A DNA stretch of 64,000 nt, from contig CM021312.1 of the NCBI GenBank assembly GCA_010645155.1, forward strand, positions 6,617,286 to 6,681,285, in the 5' to 3' direction. Source of the stretch: Tigriopus japonicus (lineage: Eukaryota > Arthropoda > Copepoda > Harpacticoida > Harpacticidae). Every line of letters starts with the position of its first letter. Position 1 is the stretch's first letter. The notes beneath the pieces were generated by a model. The model ran no database searches. It had not been told where the DNA came from and saw only the letters and a program-made list of their open reading frames with translations. Below, in pieces: positions 52,385-63,930 of the stretch. The position numbers were made by a program, and so were the translations under genes.

Positions 52385-52582
52385 AATAAGGATAGTTTTC
52401 TAGCGGTACCACAGATATGAAGAGATGTGACATACTAAGCTGGACAGTTGTTTCATTTTAAAGGACAAATCACTGGTTGCTTTTTTAGACTTAGTTAATT
52501 GACATGCATTCAAGGTGTGCTCAGGTTTATGGGTTCAATCCCATGTCTTCCCCATACCCAATCAGCCTCAATCTGTCTAGAG

Positions 52583-52831
52583 CAAGGGTCGGCAACCATT
52601 TTTGGGTCAAGGCTCACAAAATTTCATTTGTGTTGTCAGGGGCCCACCAGACAGGCATTGGTAGGTTCAGAGGCCCACAAATTAGCAATCAAAGAGCTGT
52701 GGACCCACAAGTACAGTACTATGGATGGCTCTTGGGCCCACTATTTTGGACTTTCGCCATATCTCCTGGGCCCACCAACAACCACCCTTGGGCGCACATT
52801 TGGGCCACGGCCCATTGGTTGCCGACACTTA
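52583..52831 (+). mobile_element. hAT (Buster-type) MITE, GGGCCCAC family, copy 2
   Basis: Ends are CAAGGGTCGGCAACC and GGTTGCCGACACTTA. A perfect 8-bp duplication GTCTAGAG flanks it (52575-52582 and 52832-52839). The interior repeats GGCCCAC strings and is homologous to 10853-11072 and 55990-56233. Confidence 0.93.
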
Positions 52832-53034
52832 GTCTAGAGGATTCATGCCGTGAATGGCATTCTCACAAAAAAAAAATTTTTAATGATATTTCTTCTCATA
52901 TTTTGAGTGTATTTGAGGTCAACTACAATACTGGCAAGAAGTTGCATGAAAAGGTAAATATTTCCAAAGAATATCATAAAAAGCTTGCCCGAACAAGTGG
53001 AAGATATGGTACAAACAAAAGTGTGTAAGACATA

Positions 53035-53280
53035 AGGTCATATGTTGTGTGTTTGGAGATGCATGCTTGAAGCATACTTCATCAATTAACTTCCGCTCGT
53101 TTTGAGTCTCTTTAACGTTTTCAGGCTTTTAAAACAACGCCATATCAATGACACCTTCTTTGTAATGGATTTTTAACCCAAATTTTCATTAGAAATGCTT
53201 TTGAACGCTTAAAATACCCTTGAAGTCAATAATGGAAGCATGCTTGCAACGTGCTTTGGTACAGACAAAACATATGAGCT
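53035..53280. repeat. 245-bp repeat with AGGTCATATG/CATATGA ends, copy 1
   Basis: Begins AGGTCATATGTTGTGTG and ends ACAGACAAAACATATGAGCT, giving short imperfect inverted termini. A direct copy, clearly homologous but diverged, lies at 53849-54093. It is non-coding and looks like a small DNA transposon of unknown superfamily. Confidence 0.75.
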
Positions 53281-53848
53281 ATTGTCTCAATGCCAAATCC
53301 TATAAATGTGGAAATTAACAGACGAGATGACGTTGAGCTCTTGAACGGAAAGTGTTTGACGATCCTCTCACAACCTTTCACGGTTCTGCGCTGTTTGCCC
53401 TAGGATGTACAATCTTCATTGTTCGTAGCGGAAAAAGCAGGAAATCGACATTTGAGGGGGCTTTTAACCTTCTTATAAGCATCCTTTTGTCACGAAATAA
53501 AAAAGAAAGGCAAAGAGCTAACTCCAAAGAATCGGTTTGGTGTTTTAGAGGAGGTCCAAAAAAGAAGAGGAAATCCGAAATTCTACCCAACTTTGTCCAT
53601 CTCAGAGGACAAGCCTTCACACATTTTCTCATTATTCATTAATAGCAGGACCAAAAGGCGATTTTTAAAACCGCAGAATTCCACTAAATATGATGACCTG
53701 TGTATCCTTTTTCTCATTCAAAAGCAAGTTTTTCAAAAATCCGTTTTTTAAGTGGGTTTTATGTAATTCTATATCTTTGACTTTTTGTGTTACAGCATAC
53801 AAAAATGGCATTTTTTCCATTTTAATTAAATTTTCAAAGACTTATATT

Positions 53849-54093
53849 AGGTCATATGCTTTGTGTTGGGAGATACATGCTTGAAGCATACTTCATCAAT
53901 TGACTTCCGCCCTTTTTGAGTCTTTTTAACGTTTTCATTCTTTTGAAATGACGCCATATGAATGTCAGCTTCTACGTAATGGATGTTAAACCCAAAATTT
54001 GGTCAAAAATGCTCTAACAGGTTTAAAATACGCTTGAAGTCAATAATGGAAGCATGCTTGCAACGTGCCTTGGTGCAGACAAAACATATGAGC
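53849..54093. repeat. 245-bp repeat with AGGTCATATG/CATATGA ends, copy 2
   Basis: Direct repeat of 53035-53280, sharing GCATGCTTGAAGCATACTTC and GTCAATAATGGAAGCATGCT blocks. The 570 bp between the copies has no recognisable gene. Confidence 0.75.
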
Positions 54094-55592
54094 AATTGTT
54101 TGATAATTTGGGTGTTTATATGCCCAGAGATACTTTCCGCTTCTTTGGGTCAAAAATGGACCACCTCAGCTCAAATATTGCCGATTTTATTTCAACATTG
54201 AAAAATACTGAATTTAGTAGATTATTAGGAGGATAATCTATAATGTAGACCTGACTGAAAAAAACGAAAAAAAAAATTAAAGAGGGTTATTTCAGTACCA
54301 TGTAGCTCTGGCATGGGTGTCAAATATGAGTAGTGTTTAGATTTAATCCTCAATAATCAAATATGTCAATGTTTCAGAGGTAGATGAAATCAAGGGTAAA
54401 CTAAGTAATTCCTGCGGAAATTAGCAATAAATTGGAAAAGCTTCCAGTGCAGTGATGTAGGCAAATCTAAACCGCATTTATGCTTTAGTACGAGTTTAGA
54501 ACAAGATTAATGCCAAAACGAGGGGAATAAATCCATTTCTAGAATTCAATTGTAAAACTAGAAAATTTGCCCATCAATTTTTTATTTTTCCATTTAGTTT
54601 TTACCTAAATGATTATTCTAAAAAAGGATCACATTTTTTAAATTTCACCTTAAGGTACATGAAATGTTAAACATGCCAACTCGATTAGATCCAAAGGCTG
54701 GAGGTTCTTTTCTGCGCTCACTAACTCATTCGGTTTCATACTTAAAGGTAAGCATATCAATGAAGGTTTTGAGAACAGATCATCATTTGGAAGCATAAAT
54801 CATTTTTCCATTTCTTCGTCATTTGTGTCCCAATGTCGTCTTTGGAAGTGCTTGGAGTTTTCAAACATCATCATTGATGTCAATGGCTGGGGCTACTTGG
54901 GAGCTTCTCAGTATCACTGAAGGCTTTTAAAAGACCAACAGAACTTTGAGAATCTTCATCAGACTTTAAAGGGCAAAAGATGGTTAATCGGGAAGGTGGA
55001 TGGTCCATTGACACTTCATAAACTGGACTTTTTTTGACGTTACTCTTGGTTCCACCGACAAAACAGCTAAACAGATTCTTCCTTCAATGTTCAGGTTGGT
55101 TTATCAATTCTTTTTTCTTGCCCAGCTCATCATTCATTTACTTGGATCTTTTAGAACTCTTAGCTAGCTCCTTTGGTAACTAGTTTGGTGAAACCACTCG
55201 TTCAATAATGTGTGGAATCCAATTTCCTCTACTTCCTGCGTTGCTTGATTGTTCTGGCACTTGACACAAAGCCTTCAGATGTTTTCAGTGGGGTATTTTC
55301 TTGCTTTTTTTACCTCTATCACGTTAATTACCGAGGATTTGAAGCAAAAACTCTCCGTTCATTGAAATGAGTTCACTCGATGTACCTCGTGCTCGTGCCA
55401 AACACCCAAAAAGAGGGAGGTCAGCTGTTGAGTTAACCTCTCTATATCTACAAATTGTAGAAAATCAACAACATTGAGCACCTTAGTATAATTTGAGAGA
55501 AACAAACTGTAGACAGGAGGCCAAATGCCAAAGACTATAAGTTTTTCAAAAAATTGCATTCTACAAATACATTTGTTTGGGCAAGTTTCAGC
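54094..55592. other. Intergenic, nothing recognised
   Basis: AT-rich with short frames only. Confidence 0.5.
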
Positions 55593-55885
55593 TAGAGGGG
55601 TAACAAAGAAATGACACTCCAAAAATATTCATGAGTCACCAAGCCTGCCCTGTGTGTGTGCGTGATGGGATTTAACATTGTACACACTAAGTTATGTGAT
55701 TCACAATCCAAACTTTCATTTTTATGGAGTCAGTGGCAAAATTGCACATTGAACTGCTTCGGTCAAACAAGAGCAATGTATGATGAATCAAGTCACTTGA
55801 CACCCTTGCTGCTGGGTCAATGAAGTGTGTTCAAAACGTATCTCCACAGATTGTACCAGAGTGACATTTCTCTATTTGCCCTCTA
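55593..55885. mobile_element. hAT-like MITE, 293-295 bp family, copy 2
   Basis: The ends are TAGAGGGGTAAC and an inverted TAGAGGGCAAAT, each followed by AGAAATG-CACTC. The flanks are GTTTCAGC and GTTTCAAC, an 8-bp duplication with one mismatch. The interior is related to 51507-51801. Confidence 0.8.
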
Positions 55886-55989
55886 GTTTCAACTAGTCGC
55901 TGATGATAAATGGCTCTTGCTGCCCACAATGAAATTACAATAGCGGCATGGTCGAGTTTCTCCACTCTATGGACCTATAAGGTGTAGAC

Positions 55990-56233
55990 CAGGGGTAGGC
56001 AACCGATGGGCCGCGGTCCACATGTGGGCCAAGGGTGGTCCTTGGTAGGTCCAGGAGCTATGGGGAAAGTCCAAAATAGTGGGCCAGCGAGACATCCATA
56101 GTATTCGTGGGTCCAAAGCTCTTTGATCGTTGGTTTGTGGGCCCCTGAACCTATCAACGTCTGTTTGGTGAGCCCTTGACAACATGTAATCAAATTTAGT
56201 AGACCTTGACCTAAAAGTGATTGCCGACCCCTG
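55990..56233 (-). mobile_element. hAT (Buster-type) MITE, GGGCCCAC family, copy 3
   Basis: Ends are CAGGGGTAGGCAACC and GATTGCCGACCCCTG. A perfect 8-bp duplication GTGTAGAC flanks it (55982-55989 and 56234-56241). It is the reverse orientation of copy 2 and has the best-preserved termini of the three. Confidence 0.94.
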
Positions 56234-56649
56234 GTGTAGACATTCTGATACTTGTGAACATGAAACAACCGAGTTAACGACATCTTGCGATTTGTCGCCA
56301 AATCAGATGAGGTACTACGAATCAAAAGGGATAAGTTTGTAGTTTTGTTTTTCTTTTACTTATGTTTTGAACAAACTTTTTCGTATATACAATCATGTCG
56401 GAACAAGATATTCAAAGGCACCACCACTCAGATTTGCTCCGGATGGGAGCTGAACAAACGATGGGTTGGAAAATCGTCGGATTTTTTGTCTGTTATGGTT
56501 CCATTGCTTTTAAACGCAATATGGCCGATAAACCCCTCAGTATCTTCAATAGTCTTAAATACTTTTGATACTCATATTTTTACAAAATTGCGGCAATCAT
56601 CAATAGACCCTTAAGATCCTGACAAACGATCAACAAAGCCTATGGTCAC

Positions 56650-57358
56650 TAGAGTTCTAGGGAGAGAAATGACACTCCCAGCCAACCACTTGCCTTCAGT
56701 TTTGATCCCCCTTCACTAGCCTGAAGTTGGGCAGGATCACCGAAATGTGTTCTAAAAAGAAGAGTGGCCTGACAGCCCAGGCAGAAATTGATTGATTTTT
56801 GAATCAAATTTGTAGATGACGTGGGTTAAAAAAATAAGTCATTTGGCAACTAATTGAAACCTCATACTCCTCCAAACACTCAAATCATATTGGATCTTGA
56901 ATTAAATTACTTGGAATTGAAATAGAAGGTCTCCAAAAAACGGGGAACACCGAGGTTGAGTTCGGCCACTTTTAGCAATTGCGTATTATTTTTATGAGCA
57001 TCAAGAAAATGAAACCTTAGTCAGGTTGACCAAATGTTAAAACAAAGAAAGTTATGTAGAAACTGTGAAGCCTAAATGATGAAATTCAGTAATTTTTGGT
57101 GCTTTTTCTTGTATCTGTTTATCTCTTGAACATCAAAAACTTTGTAGCTGATCCACTCTGTGAGTGAATACCTCCATAAAATTTCTGGAAAAGTTTTTGT
57201 TTCTTAAGATTTTGGTAACCCTGGTCTTCAATTGCATATGCCTCAATCTCCTGGGTATTTTGAATTTGCCGCCATGCCATGAGAGTGAGTTGTCAGCTGA
57301 AGGGAATCATAACAAAAACCCTTGATTTGGGAATGACATTTCTCTCCCTAGAACTCTA
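56650..57358 (+). mobile_element. 709-bp hAT-like element with AAATGACA termini
   Basis: The inverted ends start TAGAGTTCTAGGGAGAGAAA (left), with a closely matching right end. The flanks ATGGTCAC and ATGGCCAC form an 8-bp duplication with one mismatch. There is no transposase. An older inverted copy is at 51238-52384. Confidence 0.85.
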
Positions 57359-57587
57359 ATGGCCACCTGTGATGGCATATTAAAAAAAGCCACTTTATGC
57401 CACTTGGCAGAAAATGGTGGCAGAAAATGGCTCTTATTCAATCGAAAAATGGCAGAAAATGACAAAAATTCACAAAACCCCAAAACTTGTCATCCCTGAT
57501 TGTTACACGTGTCCAACAAAGTATAAAATGGGCCTGTTTTGAAAACAACTTTGACACTAGAATCGAGTTGATTGGCATTCAAATTTC

Positions 57588-58043
57588 GGTAATGGTGACG
57601 ATGTGAGGTCCGGACGAAAGAGCGAACTAGAGTTGCCAGAGTTGCTTGATGCCAAAAAACATCAAGAAAAAGGCCAGATTTGGTTTGACAGAAACAAATT
57701 TGGGTATGCCATGATGGGTGCTTGAGCTAAGAAATTTGGAAACCAAAAGTAATGATTTAAAGCAATTCAGACGTTCTAAATTTACTCGTAAGAATGAATG
57801 TGAGATTAGAATACTCAATAATAATCTGAAATCTGGAAATTCAGAATGTGGTAATCATGAATTTTTGTTAGGGCTATAGCTAAAGATGTTTTGTTTCTGT
57901 TTTCAGAAATGAACATGTTTTAAATGAGAAGAAGTGTTATCCATGGTATTTGCCATTTTACAATTTGAAATTATTGATTTGAAAATATCTGGCAACGCTG
58001 CTTCGTTGTTCTTTCGAGTGGACCTCACATCGTCACCATTACC
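57588..58043. mobile_element. 456-bp TIR element with CAAATTTC duplication
   Basis: The ends GGTAATGGTGACGATGTGAG and its complement are perfectly inverted over about 20 bases, then imperfect (CGAAAGA). A perfect 8-bp duplication CAAATTTC flanks it (57580-57587 and 58044-58051). It is non-coding and stands 40 bp from the next element. Confidence 0.9.
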
Positions 58044-58083
58044 CAAATTTCATACCGTACGCAGAGAAATTTTGTATTAATAC

Positions 58084-58769
58084 TAAAGGCTTTATATACA
58101 AAGAATCGCAAAGGTCTGGAATCGAAGGTCTTCTCTGATTAGAGGGTTCCTCGGGACCCAAGTTCTGATTGGTCAAGCAACCCCTTGCGCCAACGTGACT
58201 AGATGCAGCTTGTCTTGGAAGCTTTCAGGCCTCAAAAAATCACCAATTCGTGGCTTCTAAATCAAGATTAACATATTGAATGTTTCACGTGACTAAAAAA
58301 GAGAGGCCCCTACTAATTTATGAGGTTTTAGACATGAGATTGTATGAAAAAGTGGAAAGAGTCAACCCCTTTCTTTTTTTGGACACCCTGATGATCTCTA
58401 CTCCACATGAGATTGGGAGGGCAAGGAGAAGACAGGGGATCTCAGTTGCTGAACAAAGGGTGGCACTTTACATGCCATTTCCAAATTGGTGTTTCTGGAC
58501 TTTCTGTGAGGAAAAGAAAAAAATGCTACATAATGTTGAAATTTCTTTATATTTTAACATGGCAATTTGTATCTGAAACATGTATCTGTTGGATTGAAAG
58601 CCATTTAGTCGCAATTTTCCTGGGACAATAGCTTTCAAGACATGCCGCATCTAGTCACGCTGCCGAAAATGGTTGCTTGACCAATCAGAACTTGGGTCCC
58701 GAGGAACCCTCTAATCAGAGAAGACCTTCGATTCCAGACCTTTGCGATTCTTTGTATATAAAGCCTTTA
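58084..58769. mobile_element. 686-bp element with 99-bp identical inverted ends
   Basis: 58084-58182 and 58671-58769 are identical inverted copies over 99 bases by eye, starting TAAAGGCTTTATATACAAAG. More diverged inner arms follow (GTGACTAGATGC). A perfect 8-bp duplication ATTAATAC flanks it (58076-58083 and 58770-58777). An internal 98-codon frame has no recognisable similarity. Confidence 0.93.
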
Positions 58770-58777
58770 ATTAATAC

Positions 58778-59809
58778 CTTTGGGTTTAAGGGAGTGACGC
58801 ATATGCCATATGAAAGGTGAAGTCAGGCTTGGAAAAAGGTACAAACATAGTCGCACTTGATGAAAAACCTGAAGAATGAAAACATAGTGTAAAACTGTTG
58901 TGCAAAATGGTTTAAAAGATACTTTAGAGCATAATTTCATTTTTTTGTTCAATACACTTTTATGATGGAAAAAGGGCTTCGCTGAATCCCAAACTTTCTG
59001 CACACATGCGTACATATTTCACCCTTAAATATCCATGTGTGGTAGAGGATGGCAATGAACACCTTAATATTCAGATTCGATTCTTATTTAGAGATTTTTG
59101 GATCGAAGAAAGGATCAAACTCCTTTCTTTAAAGTGCTTGTCTGATTTCTCTTCAACCAATCAAACGGTCAGTATCTACGACACAGATGTTACCTCAGGT
59201 AAGGTAAAACTGATTGGATCAATTACTTGGGATGCAAAATGATAATACTAGTTCCAAATATTAAGTCCATCTTTCAACATGAAGTTTAATTGCTGTGTCC
59301 ACGTAACTTTTAGTTATTCATTGTAGTTTCTTTCAAGATCAATCCGGTCATGACATGGGTCTACGTTTTGAAAATGTTTACTGAAGGTAGTGCAAACGTA
59401 TTTTATAAAAAGCTCAAGTGCAGTCATCCATCAATGATTTCGAACCATTTCAATTGATGCTAATTTTGTTCATTGCAAAGTTAAAGATAAATCCTTTTCA
59501 ATTAGTAAGGAAGGCTGGTTCTGTTTTTTTAGATTAAGGGATCATCTTGTTCATTGATTGACCTGTCTATCGTGTCCAATTTTTTTTAAGGAGAAGGGGC
59601 TCGGTGCTTGTTTTATTGCAAATAATCTGGTTATCTCACCCGTGTGTCCAGTTCATCAAATGACCTTCTTCTTCGTGACCTTTTAACTGTGACGTTTATA
59701 TGTGTTAAAAAAAAACCTAACTGACCGACCAAAAATCCTCAAACTATGTTCCCTACAACCTTTCCTCATCTGGAACTTCTTGCAACCCTTCGTCGCCTTT
59801 ATTGATGAC
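58778..59809. other. Intergenic, nothing recognised
   Basis: Short frames only. Near 59680 a few GTGACC words recall the foldback element at 5212-5742, but no element can be delimited. Confidence 0.45.
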
Positions 59810-60738
59810 TAGGGACAGGAAGTTAAGACGAATAAAATTGACCGATTGAACGAAAAAAGACGAATAAAATTGACCGATTGAACGAAAAAAGACGAATAAA
59901 ATTGACCGATTGAACGAAAAAAGACGAATAAAATTGACCGATAGAACGAAAAAAAACGAATAAAATTGACCGATTGAACGAAAAAAGACGAATAAAACTT
60001 CCCAACAGACGGAAAAACGAAAAATAAATGCTTGCAAAATGGAAGAAATCGAATTTAATTTCCCAAAAAGGCGAATGAACCTATCTTAGAAGAAAGAAGA
60101 AAAATTAAATGCCCGTCCAGACGAAAAAAGACGTTTAAAGCTGCTCCCACAAAATAGACGTTATGTTTGTCCCTATTGATAAGGACCAATAATCTGTCTG
60201 AACTGAGCTGATTGTCAAAAACGGCGAAATCTAGAAAATTTAAAAAAAGGAAGTACCTAACGAGCAAGAACTAGCCAGTAGTACATATGTCAAATAAAAA
60301 ATCAAGAGTTAAAAATGCCTTTTTAAAGGAACGTTTTTAGTACAGTTATACTTAAAATCAGATTTGCAAATCCAATAATTGTTCTAAGGCCTTTTCAACC
60401 CAAAAGTAATTTTTCTTTCTGTGTCTGTCGAGCAGCTGTACGAGTACAAGTTAATTTTTAAGTGTGGATTGTATTTTGTTTGTGCAAAACCGCAACTGAC
60501 AATCAAATTATTACATTGGCCTATGATTGGTGGGGTTAAATTTTCTTTGAAGTTTTTATTTGCTTGGAAAATTGAAAAAAAAAAAAAACGCTGCAAGCGC
60601 TTGAAATCTAAGAAAATCCAAATTTTTGGCCAATTAGACGCAAAAAGACGAATAAAATCCAAATTAGACGAAAAAAATTCGCAACGAATAAAGGCCAAAA
60701 AGACGAATAAGATTATTCGTCCTAAGTTCCTGTCCCTA
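59810..60738. mobile_element. 929-bp hAT-like element containing a minisatellite
   Basis: Inverted ends start TAGGGACAGGAA and continue with TTAAGACGAATA (right-end counterpart TAGGACGAATA). A perfect 8-bp duplication TTGATGAC flanks it (59802-59809 and 60739-60746). GACGAATAAA and GACGAAAAAA words recur through both ends. No transposase frame was found. Confidence 0.9.
59827..59996 (+). repeat. 32-bp minisatellite inside the 59810-60738 element
   Basis: Five units start at 59827, 59859, 59891, 59923 and 59955, with a sixth partial unit at 59987. Each begins GACGAATAAAATTGACCGAT. The unit grows out of the element's subterminal GACGAATA word. Confidence 0.92.
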
Positions 60739-60746
60739 TTGATGAC

Positions 60747-63700
60747 ACTCTTGTGTCATCTGGAAAATTCAACCTCAAAAAGCCATCATGGCCTTTGTTA
60801 CCAGACTTCTAGCACAACTCGGTTTTGACAATGCACGTCCACATTCAGACAATGTGGGAGAGCATTTCCTGGCGCCAATTTTCCGGTCGATGTTGTTTCA
60901 TCCCGACCCTCGGATTTAAAAGTGTGTACGGCACACCGTCGACATGCGGTAGAAATACGAATGTCTACGCACGATTTGTGGATGGATTCCAGCCGCTGAC
61001 TTGGCCAATCAACTGGGACCTGGGACCTTCCTCCTTCATTTGTGGAAACACGAGTTCCGTAAAGAAATGTTTCTTTACGTGTACGTAGCAAGTACTGACG
61101 AAGGGTCGAGATTTCCATGCGGTCATACGGACGTACGTATGTTGTTGCCCGACCTCAAGTCAACTTCAATCACTACGACGCAATTCCGATCTTCAAGGGC
61201 CGAGAGTGCAGTGGTGGATAAACTGCATGAAAAATGGATGAAATTGGAATCAAATCCGTCGGCCACATGTCAAGGGAATTTATGTATGCCTTTGCAAAAC
61301 TAAGAATGACACATTAATAGCAATGCCTTCATCGACCCGAGGGATTGTTGACAGACGATCAGAAATTTGGTAACGTTTCTTTCTCTCACGATGAACTTCT
61401 AGCATTTAATTTGACCACTTGTACTCGTTGTCCTTGCTGGCTATTTGTGGAGATGAGTAAATAGCTCTCTCCACTTGGAAACTGGATTCTCATTGGTTAT
61501 ACGACACGAGTCAATAATATTCAAATGTTTTGTTGCCAGCCTTTTTCATGGGATGAGATTGTCTTTAATGTTGTCTTTAATGCCATAACAATTGCCAGGC
61601 AATACGCCATAGTAATGAAGAATCCTAAAGCAAATATTTACTACGACACAGAAACACGCTAAAAGTCGTTACTTTTAGTCCAAGGTATCTTTCTAGCAAG
61701 TATCATCAAGCATCAAGCTAGTATCTTTCTTTGAGTCATTGAACTCTACGTGATGCTTAAATATCCCTAATTGAACAACGTATGTTGTTATCCTTGCTTT
61801 AATAAAAACCTTCCGGAATTTACCCTCGATTACCCCGACATTTTCACTCCCCCTTCACCGCTTTACCTGAAAAAGTCTCCTTTGTACCGGGATCGGCATG
61901 GCCGTCCCTGGATCCCAATCAGCTTTCCTTTCCTCCCATCCAGTACAAATCCTTGGAAGTGGGCCTTGGGACCCCCTTCCCCTCCCTCTGACCCAGTTCG
62001 GCAATTCCTAAAAAGAAGTCTTTCTTTTTTAAGGCCAGAAATAAAGAGACCGTGCATGCGTGCCAACTATGAACTGAGCAAATAGAGCGAGAAGTACTTC
62101 AAGGAAGAGGGAGGAGAAGAAAGGGATCGAAGCAGGGTAACGAACCCAGCTGGCTCGACACGAACGAACTCTAGAACGAACGACCTTGTGTGTGAGTGGG
62201 CGAAGCTGATTCTGCCGACTTTCTTGTCGTTTGTTTCAGCCTTGGGAGGTGAAGGTTCGACAAAAGATGATGACATTGTGACACATTGAAGACTTTTAAT
62301 TCTTAACAGGCGACTGAACCGCGTTGGCAAAGGGGTGAGTTCGACTAGGGAACTTCATTAATGTGTTGCATCGTCAGCGTGTTATCTTTGATTTGTGCTT
62401 TGTGGCATTCCAGATTGGCTCATCGATATCCCCCGACCAAGAAAAACAACATCAGTTCTTTTTGATCAGTTGAAATCCACAATTCAACATCTGTTTCAAA
62501 ACGATTCCAAGAGAGCTCGGAACAATGTCGGTAAGTCAGTTGACCCTTCAATACCTTGCACGAGAAATTGGATACCTGTTTCGGGATGTAGAGAACGGGT
62601 ATGCAAGGCTTTGTTGTTGACAACAACAGTCAACAGATCGCCCTTGTGTCTCTGCATTTGATTTGTACAAGTACGTTTGCCGCGTTGGTACATCCTCGAT
62701 TAGAAGATGTTTCAATGAGAAACGAGTTTTTCTCCGATTTGATGTCCCTGCATGAGTGAGTAAATTCTCGTGTTTGCAAGCCAAGTTGTTGCCGATCACA
62801 CGGTCTTATAGTGGATGATGAAAGACCGGAATTCACTGAAAACCTTATTGATGTAACCTTCCTCTGAAGTAATTGAATTCATCAGTGAGCAAACATTTCG
62901 TCTGCGTTTCAAGCGCAAGTGACTGAGAAGCTTGGCAGTAGAGGACTAAATCATACATTAAAGCACATGGAAAAGTCAATGAACATTCTTACAGCATTCA
63001 TTTTTTCAAACTCCATTTTTGTAGATTACTCTTTGTGTTTTTTAAAGAGCAGTTTTTGAATGATGCTATTGCATATTTTTACTCAATGCCCGAATCCTGT
63101 ATTCGCAATGTTTGATGTACCTTTAGCCTAACTTCCATACTTGTGGATTGGTACTGAATGTATTGACAAATTAATCCTCAAGGTGGACTATTTTTCCATC
63201 TACCAATATGAATGGCCTTTTTGCAAATTATGCCTTTGCAATTCAACGCTCTTTGATCACATTTTGGAATTTTGTAGTTATTATTAATTAATCCTGTCTT
63301 CAGACCCTAGGCATAAGGGGAAGCCTCAATGTGATAAATCGAGGGAGTTTTTCTCTTGAAAACATGTTTATTTCGGTCTTTTTTCACACTTGAGACAACC
63401 CTTGACCTTTGATGAAATAATGAAAAGTAACCATATACCCAAAACGTGTTTCATCAGAAAAGGATTGATTAGTTTGCCAGTAAATTATTCCACAAAATTA
63501 GAATTATTACGAGTGGGAATTTTGCTGTCAAATAACTGGCAAGTCTAACCTGAATACTTTGGGACCATTTGCATCAAAATCCACAGGCTTAAGTTTTTTT
63601 GCCCGCTCGCAAATACTCATTATTAGCCAAAAACGTATTAGGTACGGGAGGTTAAATCACCTATTTATAAAGCATTTCTATAGAACCCTTTTAAGAAGGC

Positions 63701-63801
63701 CCATCACAAAAATGCATAATCCAGCTCCCATAAAATTTAGATCAATATCATCCCTACATGAACAATGTATGTTGTTATCTTTGTTGTTATTTGTTATGTT
63801 T
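60747..63801. other. Intergenic, no recognisable gene
   Basis: Open frames of 60-106 codons occur on both strands (for example around 60800-61300 and 62400-62830), but none shows a family motif or splice-linked partner. 61771-61930 is weakly similar to 63758-63930. Confidence 0.4.
61771..61930 (+). repeat. Segment duplicated around the assembly gap at 63.8 kb
   Basis: Begins near AACGTATGTTGTTATCCTTG and contains GGCATGGCCGTCCCTGGATC. Both strings recur in variant form at 63758-63930 on either side of the run of Ns. The element type is unknown. Confidence 0.45.
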
Positions 63802-63930
63802 NNNNNNNNNNNNNNNNNNNNNNNNNNNNNNNNNNNNNNNNNNNNNNNNNNNNNNNNNNNNNNNNNTCAAAAAGTCTTTTTTTTTACCCAGATCGACATC
63901 GCCATGGCCGTCTCTGAATCCCAATCATCA
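63758..63930 (+). repeat. Second copy of the 61771-61930 segment, interrupted by a gap
   Basis: Left part ATGTATGTTGTTATCTTTG, right part CGCCATGGCCGTCTCTGAAT, with the middle missing in Ns. Confidence 0.4.
63802..63866. other. Assembly gap (65 Ns)
   Basis: A run of N characters. It falls inside a repeated segment, which is the likely cause. Confidence 0.99.

Noticed and set aside
53035..54093. Interpretation of the two 245-bp direct repeats as LTRs of a retroelement
   Set aside because: No TG...CA ends, primer-binding site or polymerase frame between them. Each copy has its own inverted termini.
58280..58576. Transposase remnant inside the 58084-58769 element
   Set aside because: The 98-codon frame shows no hAT dimerisation motif or catalytic residues that I can recognise.
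59753..60037. A 94-codon minus-strand frame with repeated FNRSILFVFFRSIGQF-like blocks
   Set aside because: It is the translation of the 32-bp minisatellite inside a transposon, with no family similarity.
60798..61303. Opposed 100-codon frames near 60.8-61.3 kb as a candidate gene
   Set aside because: No family motif on either strand, no convincing splice partners, and repetitive surroundings.
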